Shown: piece by piece, positions 11,573 through 22,726 of the stretch
How the letters are laid out: each line of letters opens with the position of its first letter
How positions within the stretch are numbered: the stretch's first letter is position 1
From: Rhipidocladum racemiflorum
Lineage: Eukaryota > Streptophyta > Magnoliopsida > Poales > Poaceae
Reading direction: 5' to 3'
Assembly (NCBI GenBank): GCA_036346355.1
Contig: CM070569.1
Location: 39,906,276-39,970,275 of the forward strand
Length of the DNA stretch: 64,000 nucleotides
Notes under the pieces: model-generated
Database searches by the model: none
What the model was told of the DNA's origin: nothing
The model's input: only the letters and a program-made list of their open reading frames with translations
Position numbers and translations under genes: made by a program

Positions 11573-11905
11573 GCTATGGGCATATGAGTTAAATTGTCTT
11601 CTTCTTCTTTTTGCCATCGTAGTACTTTTCCTACCAAATCTTAATCAACTCATGAATGACAAATTACATAACCACATCTTGACAGGCATTGATAGGGGGA
11701 ACATGTAAAGTGATGGTTGTTCTCTCTCAAAAACTAATTTGATGGAGCTAGAGTTCTGCCAAACACCCCATAAATCTCCAGCCATTGCATCTAGAATTCA
11801 TCTGGCGGAGGTGACGTACGTGGTACGAAGAACATACAGCAATAAAAAAATCGATCAGAATCCCTAAAATTTTCGCTTGAATGTTGTGTAGCAATTCCGA
11901 GTAGC
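11573..11905. other. Intergenic upstream of the SINE and B3 gene
   Basis: No repeat termini or coding exons are recognised. It may form part of the distal upstream region of the B3 gene, but no TATA-type element can be assigned with confidence. Confidence 0.35.
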
Positions 11906-11921
11906 AAAATAGGGCACCAAG

Positions 11922-12115
11922 GAGGGCCGAGCTAGCTCGGTTGGCAAATGCCCGAGGAGTGCCTCCAACTGGCTTGTGTCAGAGCGCGGCTCAACACAAG
12001 TCCTCGCAGAGTCATATGCAAACGTCTCATATATGGTGTATACATTTATAGTTTAGCTATTATTACTTTCTTCTTTAATAAATACCCGCGCTTTTTAGCC
12101 ATTTTTTTTTAAAAA
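11922..12115 (+). mobile_element. SINE (tRNA-derived, 194 bp)
   Basis: The element is flanked by a perfect 16-bp direct repeat, AAAATAGGGCACCAAG, at 11906-11921 and 12116-12131, the hallmark of LINE-mediated insertion. The 5' part carries a tRNA-type A-box-like sequence, TAGCTCGGTTGG. The 3' end is T-rich then A-rich. A canonical B box is not seen. It sits about 60 bp upstream of the B3 start codon, inside its promoter or 5' leader. Confidence 0.75.
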
Positions 12116-12193
12116 AAAATAGGGCACCAAGCAAACAACCCCTACCTTACCAAGCGCTGAAGGGCAATCATCCGTCCGTGCAAGAGCAAGAGA

Positions 12194-13228
12194 ATGGGGC
12201 CTCTCGATGCTCCCTTCTTGTCCCCCTCTGCCCCTCCAACTTCGCCTCCAAGTAAAAGGCCGCCGCCGCCTCCCGTCTCCTATCATCTACCGCTTCCCTC
12301 CTCTGCCCTGCCATTGCCGCCTCCATGCCACCCCCGCCGCGCCCTCCGGAGGCCGCCCCGCCTTGGGACTCCACCAGGCACCGCCTCTCCTTCGCCAAGA
12401 ACTATCCGGCCGGCGAGGGAGGGCAACTTCGTCGAACATCTGGTGCCCGCGCGTGGGTTTCCGATGACGGTACCTGTCAGGGGTGTCGTGTCCGGTCAGG
12501 ACCTCGCCGGCGTCCCGCCGGAGATGCTCCCGCCAAAGAAGAGACTCGTGCGGTACCACCCGTATGAGGCGGCCTCGACGATCCAGGAGATGGCAGGCCA
12601 CGGCCACGGCGGGTTCGGGAGACCGCCCGTTCTTCTCACAGCCGAAGGCGACGCGAGTGGCCTCGGAGACGGGCGCCTGGAACGGGACGACGGTCTGCGC
12701 GCCGAGCTGCTCCGCCTCCGCATCTCGCGGCCGGCGCTGGTGCTCACGAAGCGGCTCACCCCCTCGGACCGCAGCCGCCACAAGGCGCGCCTCCTTCTCC
12801 CCGACAGGCTGGTCAAGACCTCGCCGCTACTGAGCATGCTCACGGCGGGGGAGCGCCGCCTGGTGTTCAGCGGCGAGCGCGGCGGGCTGCCTGTGCCGGC
12901 GTTCGACCGCCTGGGCCGCCCGTACCGCATGGTGCTGAAGCATGACCGGACGTACCGCCTCATGGGCCAGTGGTCGCTGTTCGTGTCGCGGCACGGCATG
13001 TGCGACGGGGACACGGTGGAGGTCCGCGCCTTCCGGCCGCCCTCCTGGCAGGCGCGCCTGGACAGGTGCGGCGAGGGCGGGCTCGGCATGGCGCTGCTGC
13101 ATTGCCGGATCGCGGCAACGGTGAAGGGCAGGGCCTGGAACAACCTAGAGCGCGACGCGGCGGACGGCCTCTTGCTTCTTGACGCAAGTGCTACCCCGGA
13201 CGGTGGCAGCGACGGCGCCGACCTGTAA
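12194..13228 (+). CDS. B3 DNA-binding domain protein (putative transcription factor), single exon
   Basis: The predicted product has 344 aa. Residues about 1-80 are Pro/Ser/Arg-rich and look unstructured. Residues about 178-282 resemble a plant B3 DNA-binding domain: LVLTKRLTPSDRSRHKARLL, then LLPDRLVKTSP, a central YRMVLKHDRTYRLMGQW, and a final FVSRHGMCDGDTVEVRAF. The KxLTxSD opening and the W..FV...GL/M..GD.V pattern are typical of the divergent B3 proteins found in large grass and Arabidopsis families. B3 proteins act in the nucleus and bind DNA through the pseudobarrel; the target here is unknown. The start at 12194 gives the longest frame, but the second Met at residue 91 would also include the whole domain. 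The gene is GC-rich with no visible intron. A SINE ends about 60 bp upstream. Confidence 0.75.
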   Translation: MGPLDAPFLSPSAPPTSPPSKRPPPPPVSYHLPLPSSALPLPPPCHPRRALRRPPRLGTPPGTASPSPRTIRPAREGNFVEHLVPARGFPMTVPVRGVVSGQDLAGVPPEMLPPKKRLVRYHPYEAASTIQEMAGHGHGGFGRPPVLLTAEGDASGLGDGRLERDDGLRAELLRLRISRPALVLTKRLTPSDRSRHKARLLLPDRLVKTSPLLSMLTAGERRLVFSGERGGLPVPAFDRLGRPYRMVLKHDRTYRLMGQWSLFVSRHGMCDGDTVEVRAFRPPSWQARLDRCGEGGLGMALLHCRIAATVKGRAWNNLERDAADGLLLLDASATPDGGSDGADL

Positions 13229-13233
13229 ATCAC

Positions 13234-13552
13234 AGTGCCACCGCGTCCTTGGACGTTGCAGCCTCAGGACAGGATTGGGCAAGAGAGAGTACAGAGTTGT
13301 TGTTAGAACAGGCGAGGGTGAGGTGATCGTTTGCCGCTTGTTGCACCGTACCAAATGCTCGACCGGCACAGCGTGTGCCGGCGGCCGGCGGTGGCTCGGC
13401 AGTGATGTTTTCGTGACGGCACCTTCACCTATATAGGGTTTTAATTGTTCAGCTCCATGCAAACTGACTAGGGGTAGGTAGATTATACATAGAGAAGAAG
13501 GCTGGCTAGTATTAGTCATGGCCGGCTAGTGTCACTCCTAGCAGCTTGGATA
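13234..13552. other. Likely 3' untranslated and downstream region of the B3 gene
   Basis: Sequence between the B3 stop codon and a MITE-like inverted repeat. It remains GC-rich to about 13400, then drops. No separate gene is recognised. Confidence 0.35.
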
Positions 13553-13776
13553 CTGTTTTTCTTTTGCTTTTGATTCTAGACTCTAGTCTTAAAAGCTGAA
13601 TAGAAAACAAACAGCTCGATTCTCAAAATCAATTCTTACAATTCAGCTCACCCAAATACACTAAATCCACAATCCATTCTAATATGTGTTTTTGGATTCT
13701 AGCTTTAAAAGAATCAACTTCTTTACGATCATAATCCAGAATCAGTTTTTAGAGAATCTAAAGCAGAAACAAACAG
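13553..13776. mobile_element. Possible MITE
   Basis: The left end (CTGTTTTTCTTTTGCTTTTGATTCT) and the complement of the right end (CTGTTTGTTTCTGC followed by TTTAGATTCT) match at roughly three quarters of positions over about 25 bp. The interior is AT-rich and non-coding. No clear target duplication is seen, so the class is left open. Confidence 0.4.
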
Positions 13777-13982
13777 ACAAGTAAGGCTTGTATATATACA
13801 CGGTAGTATATGGAGCAGCAGTATTCAACGGAGAATTAACGGGGCGTTTCATTTTGTGTCTTGTTGCAACCTGCGGTGTTTCTGCCGCTTGGGTGCCGGA
13901 TTGCCGGCCTGGTTTTTGCCCAGAGAAGTGAGAATCACCGTATACCATGATCGGCGGCGCTTGCTGGACCGCCCAGCTCTTG

Positions 13983-14998
13983 TAGGGGTGGAATCGAGCC
14001 GAACCGAGCCGAGCCTGGCTCGGCTCGGCCGAGCTCGTCTATTTTCGAGCCGAGCCGGGCTCGGCTCGTTGCCTTCAACGAGCTAAAAAGTAGGCTCGGC
14101 TCGAGCTCGATCGAGCCTCGAGCCGGCTCGTTGTGGCTTGCGAGCCGGCCACCAAGGGGCAAGGGCGCAACTCGCAAGGGCGCAAGGCCAAGGGCCCATT
14201 CCAGGACCGAATCGACTCCATTCATTCTCCAGACTCCAGTCTCCTACTCTCCTCTCCCTGATCTAGGGTTCCGTTCGGGCTTGGCGGCGGTGGCCGGTGC
14301 GGCGGCGCCTCCCCAACTTCGGCCTCCGGGACTACGTCGGCTCGGCCCCTCCCTGGCTCCAGCGGTCAAGGCAAGCGTTGCTCCAGTGCTCCTCCTCGGC
14401 CCTGAGCGCCTCCAAGAACCACGGCATCCCGGCGAGGCGGCCAGTGGCGGAGGCACGGTGAGGCGAGTCCGACGAGCCACGACAAGACACCGGATGCAAA
14501 GGAGCGCTGGCCGAGGAAGAGCATATCGATGCTGGAGACGACGGTGGTGCAACTCGGCTGGACACTCGGGCTGGAGGCAGGCGAGGGGCCGTGGAGGCGA
14601 GGTCTGGTGAGCCCGCGGCTGCGTGGGCCAAAGGCGACCGGTCGGTGCGACGCGCGGCAGAGGATCAGGAGCAAAATTTGGCATATGAAGAAAGGAGGAG
14701 GAAGAAAGGAGGAAATGTGTCTGGTTGGGGAATGGGGAAAAAAGAAGAAAAGGGAGAGCTAGCTAGTGTAGAAGAAGAGATGGCTTCCAGTGGAAGCTAA
14801 CGATTGTGTGGTCAGGATTAATTGTTGATGCACTGTGAGATTGTTGATTGTTGACTGTGAGATAGTGGTAACGAGCCGCTCGCGAGCCGGCTCAGGCTCG
14901 GCTCGTTAGCTGAGCAAGCCGAATAGTAGGCTCGGGCTCGGCTCGCTGCCGCTTCGAGCCAAGCCGAGCTCGAGCCTCGAGCTTAATTTCCAGCCCTA
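13983..14998. mobile_element. hAT-type non-autonomous element with GAGCCGAGC subterminal repeats
   Basis: A perfect 8-bp target-site duplication, AGCTCTTG, flanks the element (13975-13982 and 14999-15006). The termini TAGGGGTGGAA and TTTCCAGCCCTA are imperfect inverted repeats. Both subterminal regions are packed with GGCTCGGCTCG/GAGCCGAGC words in opposite orientation. The GC-rich core (about 14240-14700) is CpG-rich and codon-like, with open frames on both strands, and may be captured gene sequence. I could not identify a source, and no transposase is present. Confidence 0.85.
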
Positions 14999-15006
14999 AG
15001 CTCTTG

Positions 15007-15621
15007 TCAATGCGCTAGGCAGCTGCCGAATGAGTACTGAACTGGTAATGGCATGATGCACGGATGACAGCATGGTTGACCGTGGTATTAAGACAGACAT
15101 ACGTGCAGTGGACGTACGTACGTCTCAATCAACCAGCATGGGCAGGGCACGAGGCAGCCAAGTAGCAATCCAACCACGAGCTCGCTCGCTCGTCGCGTCG
15201 GAGCATATGCTACTCAGCGATGATGCTGACCATACGACGCTCAAGTATATTACCAATGGCACACGATCTGTACGCACACAGAGTCGATCAATATAGCGAA
15301 GGATAAACCTGATATAATAACGTATAATTATATGAGATCCAAAACACGCTTGCTGTAGGGGTAGCTCGAATATGATGGCATGAGAACCGGCATTCCATCC
15401 GGTGGTAATTAGCAGACTAGCACCGGCATCCTTTTGTCGAACAAGTTCTAGAAAGAAAAAAAATTAAAAACCCACTATCCACAAAATCTTCCCTGCGGTT
15501 AGGCGAGTGAAACTAGCATCGCCCCGTTGTTTCTACTTACTTAACGGAGCCTGCATCTTCTCCGCCAGAGTAGTAAATAAAACTAGCTCTACCTGCAGGC
15601 TGCAGCCTTTCCATGCTCCTC
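15007..15621. other. Intergenic, 3' flank of the UBC gene
   Basis: It contains the downstream (3' UTR side, minus strand) of the ubiquitin-conjugating enzyme gene and otherwise nothing recognised. There is a short ACGTACGTACGT run near 15110-15125. Confidence 0.35.
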
Positions 15622-18600
15622 TCAGGCCGCAGGCTGGCTCTCCTTCACCTTCTCAGCAAGAAACCTGTTGGTGTCGGCTCCCTTCACGTTAAATTCCATC
15701 AGAAGCTCTTCAAACAGCGTCTTCAGGTTGGCATTGAACTGAGGGCGCTTGCAGGGAGCATCCAACTTGCTGTTCTGTCGTTGCTTTGGCGGCTTGCTAC
15801 TGCTTGATGCTCCTGCGTCGTAGTCTTTCCATTCTTCGTCTTCGGGGACTACCGAACCAACCTTATTGCCCTCCATGTAGTATTTGCATGCAGCAAGAAT
15901 GGTACGCCCGTGTACCCGAAAGTGGCCGGCAACAAGGTCTGCAAAGTGCTGCGAGGAGTCACAAGCAAAAGATAGTTACTGGATTAGTCCAGCTACAAAG
16001 GAGCAGAAACTTCCATCCTACTCTGCAAATTACTCAGTTGGCTGGTACTAGAAAAAGAACCTGTTATGTCAAAAGCCGGTGTACTAGCGAACAGACTATT
16101 AAAATTACCTACGCAAAGATGCAACACCACGCCCTCCATTTTTATATTCTGAGAACTTACCGAGTCTAAAATAACAGCAGTAAATGCAACAAACCATGGG
16201 AAGATTTATATACAGAAAGAAGGGAATATTATTCAGAGGAAATAAAAAGCTAAATTACTAGCACGTCACAAGCAAATTTCTTACCAAGCTGGATTCCGGG
16301 TTGAGCAATGCATTAAAATGGCATAATATAAAATGTTAACGCACTCTTTCCAAAACTACAATGTTAACTAATTTGTTTGTGCTGCTTTAGAGTCAGAGCT
16401 ATACGTAAATTTAGCGAAACATTACCTCTGGAGGCCTCCTAAGTGAATACAACATTGTCCTGCATGAGTGAAGAAAGGCGGTGTCGTTATACTCCAAAGC
16501 ATTCCGTTCTCCAATTGCACTATTGGCATAGACCTGATATCCTGGCTCGTTGAAATATGGTTTCTCATTCAAAATGAGAGCCTGAATGGAGACAAGCACC
16601 TGTAGCATGGTTGACTGAGCTGGGTTCCACTTCTCACAACCAGTACCTCCCCAGGTACCAAGGAGGCTAAGACATACTTTTCCACAATTGTATAAGTTTG
16701 GATTAAGCCGAAGTCCTCCAGAGTGGTAATAAACCAACTGTAACACCATCAGTACAAACGTCGCAATAAAAAAAGGTGCAAATAATCATAAAAGAAAATT
16801 GTTGAAGCTTAGGTAATAGGGTATATACCGGAGGTCCAGAAGGATAAGAAGAGGTAAATTGAACATCAAAAAAGAAGAGCCCATCGTGGTAGGGTGTTCC
16901 CTTGGGCCCAATAATCACAGCCCTAAGAAGGTCCATTCTATCTTCAGCAACGCGGACATAAATAAATGCTAACAAAAAGAACAATTATCAGGATTTTGAT
17001 TTCTAAGTTGACAAAATGTACTAAAACAAAGTACAACTAGCACAAGACATAGTTTGTCCAACTTCATCTACTGTATATAGAAATATCAAACATGTGATTT
17101 AAAGTTCAATTGTTGCTCAAGATGTAGTTATAAGTGGTGTGCCACATGATCCTAAATCAATGTGTGTGTGTGTGTGTCCCCAGAATAGCTATTCTATATC
17201 CCTCCCCTTCCCATGGGACAAAACCGACCTCCCACCTTGGTCAAAGCCTAGTCAAACGAAACCCACCACCACCCACCTTGGTCAACCCCCTCCACTGACT
17301 TCCCCCACTCCCGTGTCTGTCCATTCTATCTTCAGCAACGCGGACATAAATAAATGCTAACAAAAAGAACAATTATCAGGATTTTGATTTCTAAGTTGAC
17401 AAAATGTACTAAAACAAAGTACAACTAGCACAAGACATAGTTTGTCCAACTTCATCTACTGTATATAGAAATATCAAACATGTGATTTAAAGTTCAATTG
17501 TTGCTCAAGATGTAGTTATAAGTGGTGTGCCACATGATCCTAAATCAATGTGTGTGTGTGTGTGTCCCCAGAATAGCTATTCTATATCCCTCCCCTTCCC
17601 ATGGGACAAAACCGACCTCCCACCTTGGTCAAAGCCTAGTCAAACGAAACCCACCACCACCCACCTTGGTCAACCCCCTCCACTGACTTCCCCCACTCCC
17701 GTGTCTCCCTTCGTTCGCCCTTTCCGCGCTCCGACGATGCAGTAGCACACCAGATAACATGCAGTACGGTTGCACTTGTTGTGCAGTAAACCGATGCTTA
17801 CATCGCTACAACATATTTGACATGGATCTCGTTTTGTTAATTAATATATTTTATTAAAATACAAAAGTGCAAACAGATCGAAAATCAGACAATTGGTTTA
17901 GGAGATCGTCCATCAAAATTTGAAATTAACCCACATTTCTCTCTGACTCCCCTTTGCGTTTAGACAGTTCCCATGTGTACTGCAGTTTTTTTTGTCTACG
18001 TCAACTGCAGTCATTGTCCCATTCTACTGCAGTTTGATTATGCGTCTACTGTAAGTTTTGATTTGTCTACTGCAATCATTCGTCATGTGTTTACTGCAGT
18101 TGTAGTGTATGTGTACTGCAGTATTAGTTAGTTGTCTACTGCAATTTTTGGTATATGCCTATTGAAGTCATTGGTCATGTGTCTACTGCGGTTTTAGTTT
18201 TTGTGTACTGCAGAACGGACTGCTACAGTGTGGGCACGTATAATAAAATTAAAACATCCAACATGCCTTAGCAATAGCTCGTATGGGTGGGTGGGTTAGC
18301 ATAGGTGGGTTTAGGTCTTAAGGTTACGGGTTCAAATCCCACTTTGTACAATATTTTTTACTATTAATTGTTTTTTTCCGGTTTAATTGAGAAGCATGGT
18401 TTTTTGAAGGGAGGAGATCAATCTCATCAGGTGGGGTGCGACACGAGGCAGATCGGGAAAGGAGAGGTGAGGCGAGGTATGATCGATCCCGATCGGGAGT
18501 GGTGCGAGGCGGATGGTGGGAGGGGAGGCGCGATCAGGTGGGGGGAGGAGATTGGGGGATGGATGAGGGTGGGGAGCAGATGGGGTGTAGAATAGTTATT

Positions 18601-21560
18601 CTAGGTAGAGGGTGTAGAATAGTACTACTGCTACCACACACACATATACATATATACTCCTTTAGTATACTCGTATACTAATTATAAGATACTCCGGTTT
18701 TGGTACACATGAAAAAAGTGCAAGGGAGTCCATGATTTTTAACTTATTTTACAAATACCTTTGTATTCACACATAAAAAGAAGTTTGTCTCAAAAAAATG
18801 TATATACCACATCTGAAAAGTGTATATACCACCTAGATGGTCTTATACACTCATATACTACGCGTATATACCCTCCGTTGCATGAGATACTCTCTACGTT
18901 GTGAGATACAACATAGGGAGTAACTACTCCTAGTATTAGAAAAAAAGGCTTCCTATATATATTAATAAGTAATATAGACACACACAATATATGGTGTCTT
19001 TGGTAGAAATACAAAAGGTTGATGGGCCTAGATATGGCCCAGCTTGGGCCCAACTGCATCCCAAACCCTATATCCTGATGTTCTCCCCGCAGATCCTCAC
19101 CCCAAGGGCAGCCACTGCCAGCTTCATCTCCCTCTCTCTCCCTCTCCCTCTCCCTCTCTCCCCTTGATCTCTTTCAATCTCTAGCTCCCACACAAATCAC
19201 CACTAGCCTCAACCCAGATGTGTCCCCCTGCTGTTGTTGTCCATGGGGAAGCAAAAAACCAATCAAGAAGTGGCGGGTGTGCAGAAGCCTAGAAGGGGGA
19301 GCAAAAATCCAAAACAAACAGGAAGGGCACAAGAGGAAGCACCTCATGTATACAAGAAGCAGATCAGGAGACTCGCTGGCCCCCGTAGTCCACAGCTTTG
19401 CACCTTCAGTTCGCCAGTAAAGGGAAGCGTGTGAGGGAGGCAACGAGAGAATGGGGGTTTGGGGGCACAGGGATCGACGAGAGGCTTATGTGTTGTGTGC
19501 TAGAGTTGCTTGCATTCCTATTGTGCTCGGCTTCAAGTCAAGGTATGTCTGTCTAACTAGGCCGTACCAGTATCGGGCAGTATCGAGACATATTGAATTT
19601 TTGTTTTCAGCAGCAGGTGCACCAGACGGTATAATAAATCATTTGGGAGCAAACTTGGGAATTGACAGTGCGATGAAGTTATAACACACAATGAATAGGA
19701 GTGGGTAAAGTCTACCACAAGGACAAGAAAAATACTCCCTCTGGTCCCTTTTATAAGCGGTATTGCAATCAGGCATGAAGATACGAAAACTCCAAGATTA
19801 AAGAAGCCGCAGAAAAGAAAATGACTATTACCCCATTTGTTGGTGGTAAAACTGAATGATAACTCATGGGTCACAGAACAAACTAACCCATTTTGCAAAT
19901 AGCTAACCTGGTAGATCTTTCTCCAAAAGTTTCCAATCATATTGAATTCTCTTTGCCCATGCTCTGCTTGTCTGGAATAATGCACATATGAAAGAAGAGA
20001 TAAATATCCAAAAGGAGCATAAAACAAGAGCAATAAGTTCAAAATGTTACCTCTCCCACTGATTTTGTACCATAATGATGATCAGATATATTTTTAACAG
20101 TGTCGAACTGTTTGAAAGACTTATATTTCTTTGCATTTTCATCTTCAATTTTTAATTTGGATGTCTCACCGCCTTGCTCTTCCTTGGCTCCAATTTTCTG
20201 CAGCCAAGGTACAGTAGCCTCCACACCTGGAGGTAGATCCAAATCATCAAATTTATCAGCAAGCTGTTGATTAAAGTCAGCCTCATCAAATTCATATTCA
20301 GATTCATCGCCAATGCCATCATCACAATCATCCTCCTCCATATAGTAATCTTCTTCCTCATTTTCTCCATAGTCAAAATCTTCTAGCTCTGGTTCAGACA
20401 TTTGCAAAGAATCACTTGTACTGGATCCAACTTGGTAACTGGAAGAACCCTGTTAAATAGTGTGTTAGTATAAAACGGTGGTAATCACTAATTATATCAG
20501 GCTAACAACAAAAGCATCAAACGGATATGTTTGTTTTCTCCAATAAAGTTATAATTAGGAAAGTACTTTGTGCAATTCGCTCTCCACTATTCAATTAGTG
20601 TCGTGAATTGATTACCAATCACTAACATCAAAATCTGAATACGAATAATGCTTCCAGACTTGCATTGATTTGCACAAGTACATCATTAGCATAAAAGGCC
20701 CCAACTACCATATTATTGAGTGAAAGCAATCTAGTTCGCAGTTGAACAATTCAAATTAGGTGGAAGCAAAAACTGTTCTGATAGTGGTTTCAGTTGTGCC
20801 ATAACTGAAACCTGAAACGAAACCTCAGCTTCATGATCTTTATCTTTAGACAATAAGAATTTCCAGAATAGCCGATCGGGTCAATGAAAATCTAACAAAG
20901 ACCAGAATTTTCCGTGTGCAAATAGCACCGACACCCTAAAATCTTCAAACAAACCAAGATCGTAAAACCTCAAGCCGATTATGACCAGCATTGCATCAAT
21001 CAGCCCAACAAAGGCTAGGGGCTGCAATAACACACCACCAAACCCCCGAATTCAGACATAGTTTACAAATTAGCCCCTAAAGAAACCCAACCCACCTAAA
21101 TTGCCGCCCCAAAACCCAAACCCTAGTGACAAGATCGGTCCTTTCGCCACAAAAACCCTACTCCCGACTCAAGCCAAGCCCTAAACGCAACACCTCGACC
21201 GAGACCAGAGGTTATCGCTCCAAGAACAAAACAGTACGGAAATTCCCAAACCGCGCACCGCACTTGTCACCGACAACACAAAATCAACTCGGAAAAGCGA
21301 AACGGCGGGACCAAACAAACCGGGCCAGGACCTGGCATCGCTGCCGCTTCTGCTGCTGCGAGGCACCCCACGCCGGCAAGTCCGCCGCCCGGAACGACGA
21401 GCTCCCCTGCTGCAGGCCACGGCACCTATACAGGAAATAAGACCCTAAGCCGATCACCACACCAATAAAAAAAATAAAAATAAAAAGACGGCCAAAAAGT
21501 ATAGGCGCCGTCGGATCGCAGCGCCGGCGAAGAGGAGGAGGGGGCGTACTCGGTGTCCAT
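15622..21560 (-). CDS. Ubiquitin-conjugating enzyme E2, UBC25/UBE2O-like
   Basis: Seven coding exons on the minus strand: 21560-21490, 21425-21332, 20449-20051, 19971-19908, 16968-16829, 16737-16426 and 15948-15622 (stop TGA). All introns are GT-AG and the frame is continuous, giving 468 aa. Residues about 60-115 are acidic (Glu/Asp-rich), as usual before the UBC fold in this family. The catalytic domain begins near WAKRIQYDWKLLEKDLP and continues VRVAEDRMDLLRAVIIGPKG, YHDGLFFFDVQF and YPSGPP. The segment LNPNLYNCGKVCLSLLGTW holds the likely active cysteine (Cys278), in the NPNLY context typical of UBE2O/PHO2-type E2s. The enzyme would accept ubiquitin from E1 and transfer it, possibly without an E3. 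Intron 1 (about 64 bp) is the least certain. Intron 4 is 2.9 kb and carries a tandem duplication. Confidence 0.88.
16931..17706. repeat. Perfect 388-bp tandem duplication spanning exon 5 acceptor of the UBC gene
   Basis: Positions 16931-17318 and 17319-17706 are direct, adjacent copies with no difference that I can see, including the same length of an internal TG microsatellite. The unit starts inside UBC exon 5 and includes 38 bp of that exon plus its splice acceptor, so a second acceptor with a 38-bp exon fragment lies at 17319-17356, upstream of the true exon in gene orientation. Confidence 0.95.
17978..18213 (+). repeat. Minisatellite based on TCTACTGCAGTTTT
   Basis: About eight to ten imperfect units of roughly 25-32 bp are built around GT(G)TCTACTGCAGTTTTxGT. 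It lies in the fourth intron of the UBC gene. Units differ by substitutions and small indels, so the array is not recent. Confidence 0.7.
18262..18372 (+). mobile_element. SINE-like tRNA-derived sequence
   Basis: It has an A-box-like TAGCATAGGTGG followed about 40 bp later by a consensus B box, GGTTCAAATCCC, then an AT-rich tail. This is the layout of a tRNA-derived SINE head. No flanking duplication was found, so the limits are approximate. Confidence 0.55.
18600..19907. other. Remainder of UBC intron 4: microsatellite and unassigned sequence
   Basis: It contains a (CCCTCT)n tract near 19125-19160 and a moderately GC-rich stretch, 19080-19550. No coding homology is recognised; the open frames are short and overlap on both strands. 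The near-palindrome AGAATAGCTATTCTA at about 17191 and 17579 recurs as a close variant near 18590, possibly element ends. Confidence 0.4.
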
Positions 21561-22081
21561 GGCCGCCGGCGGAGAGGAGGAAGGAGCTTGGCGGGCGCAA
21601 GTGCGACGGAGGCGAAAGTGGACTGGCGCGTGCGGTCGTATCGATTATGTGGCCGGGTCGCAGTCCCGGTCCGCCACGCCGACGGGGCTATGACCAAGCT
21701 GCAGTCTCTGACACGTGGGGTCATGGAGTGGGCGATTCTTTGCCTGCCCCGCGCGTCAGCCACCCTAGTGGAGTTCGCGCGTGACTCGGGTAGATTCCGC
21801 GACAGAGACACGGTTTCGTTCGGCGTGGGGGTGCAGCCGGTTCGAGTTCGGTTCGACGTGGCTCGTTTATATCTTAAATCATATTTTTTTTAATTCGATT
21901 TGAAGTTAGATATAGATAATGCTGAATACAAATATAGCATAATTACTATCAATTATGAATTTAAAGCAAATACGAAACAAAATTGATAAGCTACCGATTT
22001 TTTTTTGTTGAATATCACACAAAAACAGATATTGCATATAACACATATAACAATAATTAATCAACCACATTAGTTCAATAT
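21561..22081. other. Upstream region of the UBC gene
   Basis: GC-rich to about 21850 (5' UTR and promoter side of the minus-strand UBC gene), then AT-rich. No TATA box can be assigned with confidence. The plus-strand open frame here has no familiar content. Confidence 0.35.
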
Positions 22082-22718
22082 TAGGCATAGCAATCTTGTC
22101 CGATTGCCCATGAATCCGTGGTTAAAAATCTTAATAAAGGTGGGTATGTTCCTTCTTTATTGTTGTGGGCATGTTCATGGAGACAGATTTGCCAATCAGG
22201 CAAATGAGTATTGGTATATGGGAGCTTTATCTGCGCTCATTCTACCTGATTACCCAATAATAAACACTGACAAATGGCCATGTTTGAAAAATCCCTAGAG
22301 GCATTCTATGATCCCACCCCTCTTTGCCCATGATTTTCTACCGCCGAATTCATTTTTTTCATTCCCTATCCTAAATCTCGATATGCTGGTTACGATATGT
22401 GTTGTGTTACTTGTGATTTGTGTTGAGTGCTTATATATGTAAGCTATATTACATGTTTATTATATATCAACTCTAAAAAGTAGTAGCTAATGTAGGTTGA
22501 ACTGATACTTGCCTTTTTAATATGTTCATTGCCTTTACGATGGTATGTTAGTTGTATGAAGTGGTGGTGGGCACACAGGGATGCCCGCAGGAGACAGGTA
22601 CGGGCAAGGTTCTTCACGTCGCAACCCTTCAAGGTATGCATGTAGGAAAGGTTTTGGCCGGTGGGCATGGGTATAGGCAAACACTACGTATGCCCGCCGG
22701 GCCCGATTGCCATCCCTA
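22082..22718. mobile_element. hAT-type non-autonomous element
   Basis: The termini TAGGCATAGCAATC and GATTGCCATCCCTA are inverted repeats with two mismatches in 14. Flanking 8-mers TTCAATAT and TTCAACAT agree at seven of eight positions, as expected for an ageing hAT target duplication. The interior shares inverted homology with 10953-11572, so the two are family members. No transposase is present. Confidence 0.72.
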
Positions 22719-22726
22719 TTCAACAT

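Noticed and set aside
12287..13233. Several minus-strand and other-frame open frames over the B3 gene
   Set aside because: They are overlap by-products of GC-rich coding sequence; only the 344-aa frame shows a recognisable domain.
17139..17745. Pair of nearly identical small frames at 17139-17360 and 17527-17745
   Set aside because: They are the same non-coding intron sequence read twice because of the 388-bp tandem duplication.
19220..19684. Possible alternative exons in the large UBC intron
   Set aside because: Short frames with basic, low-information composition; none links in frame to neighbouring UBC exons, and the domain is complete without them.
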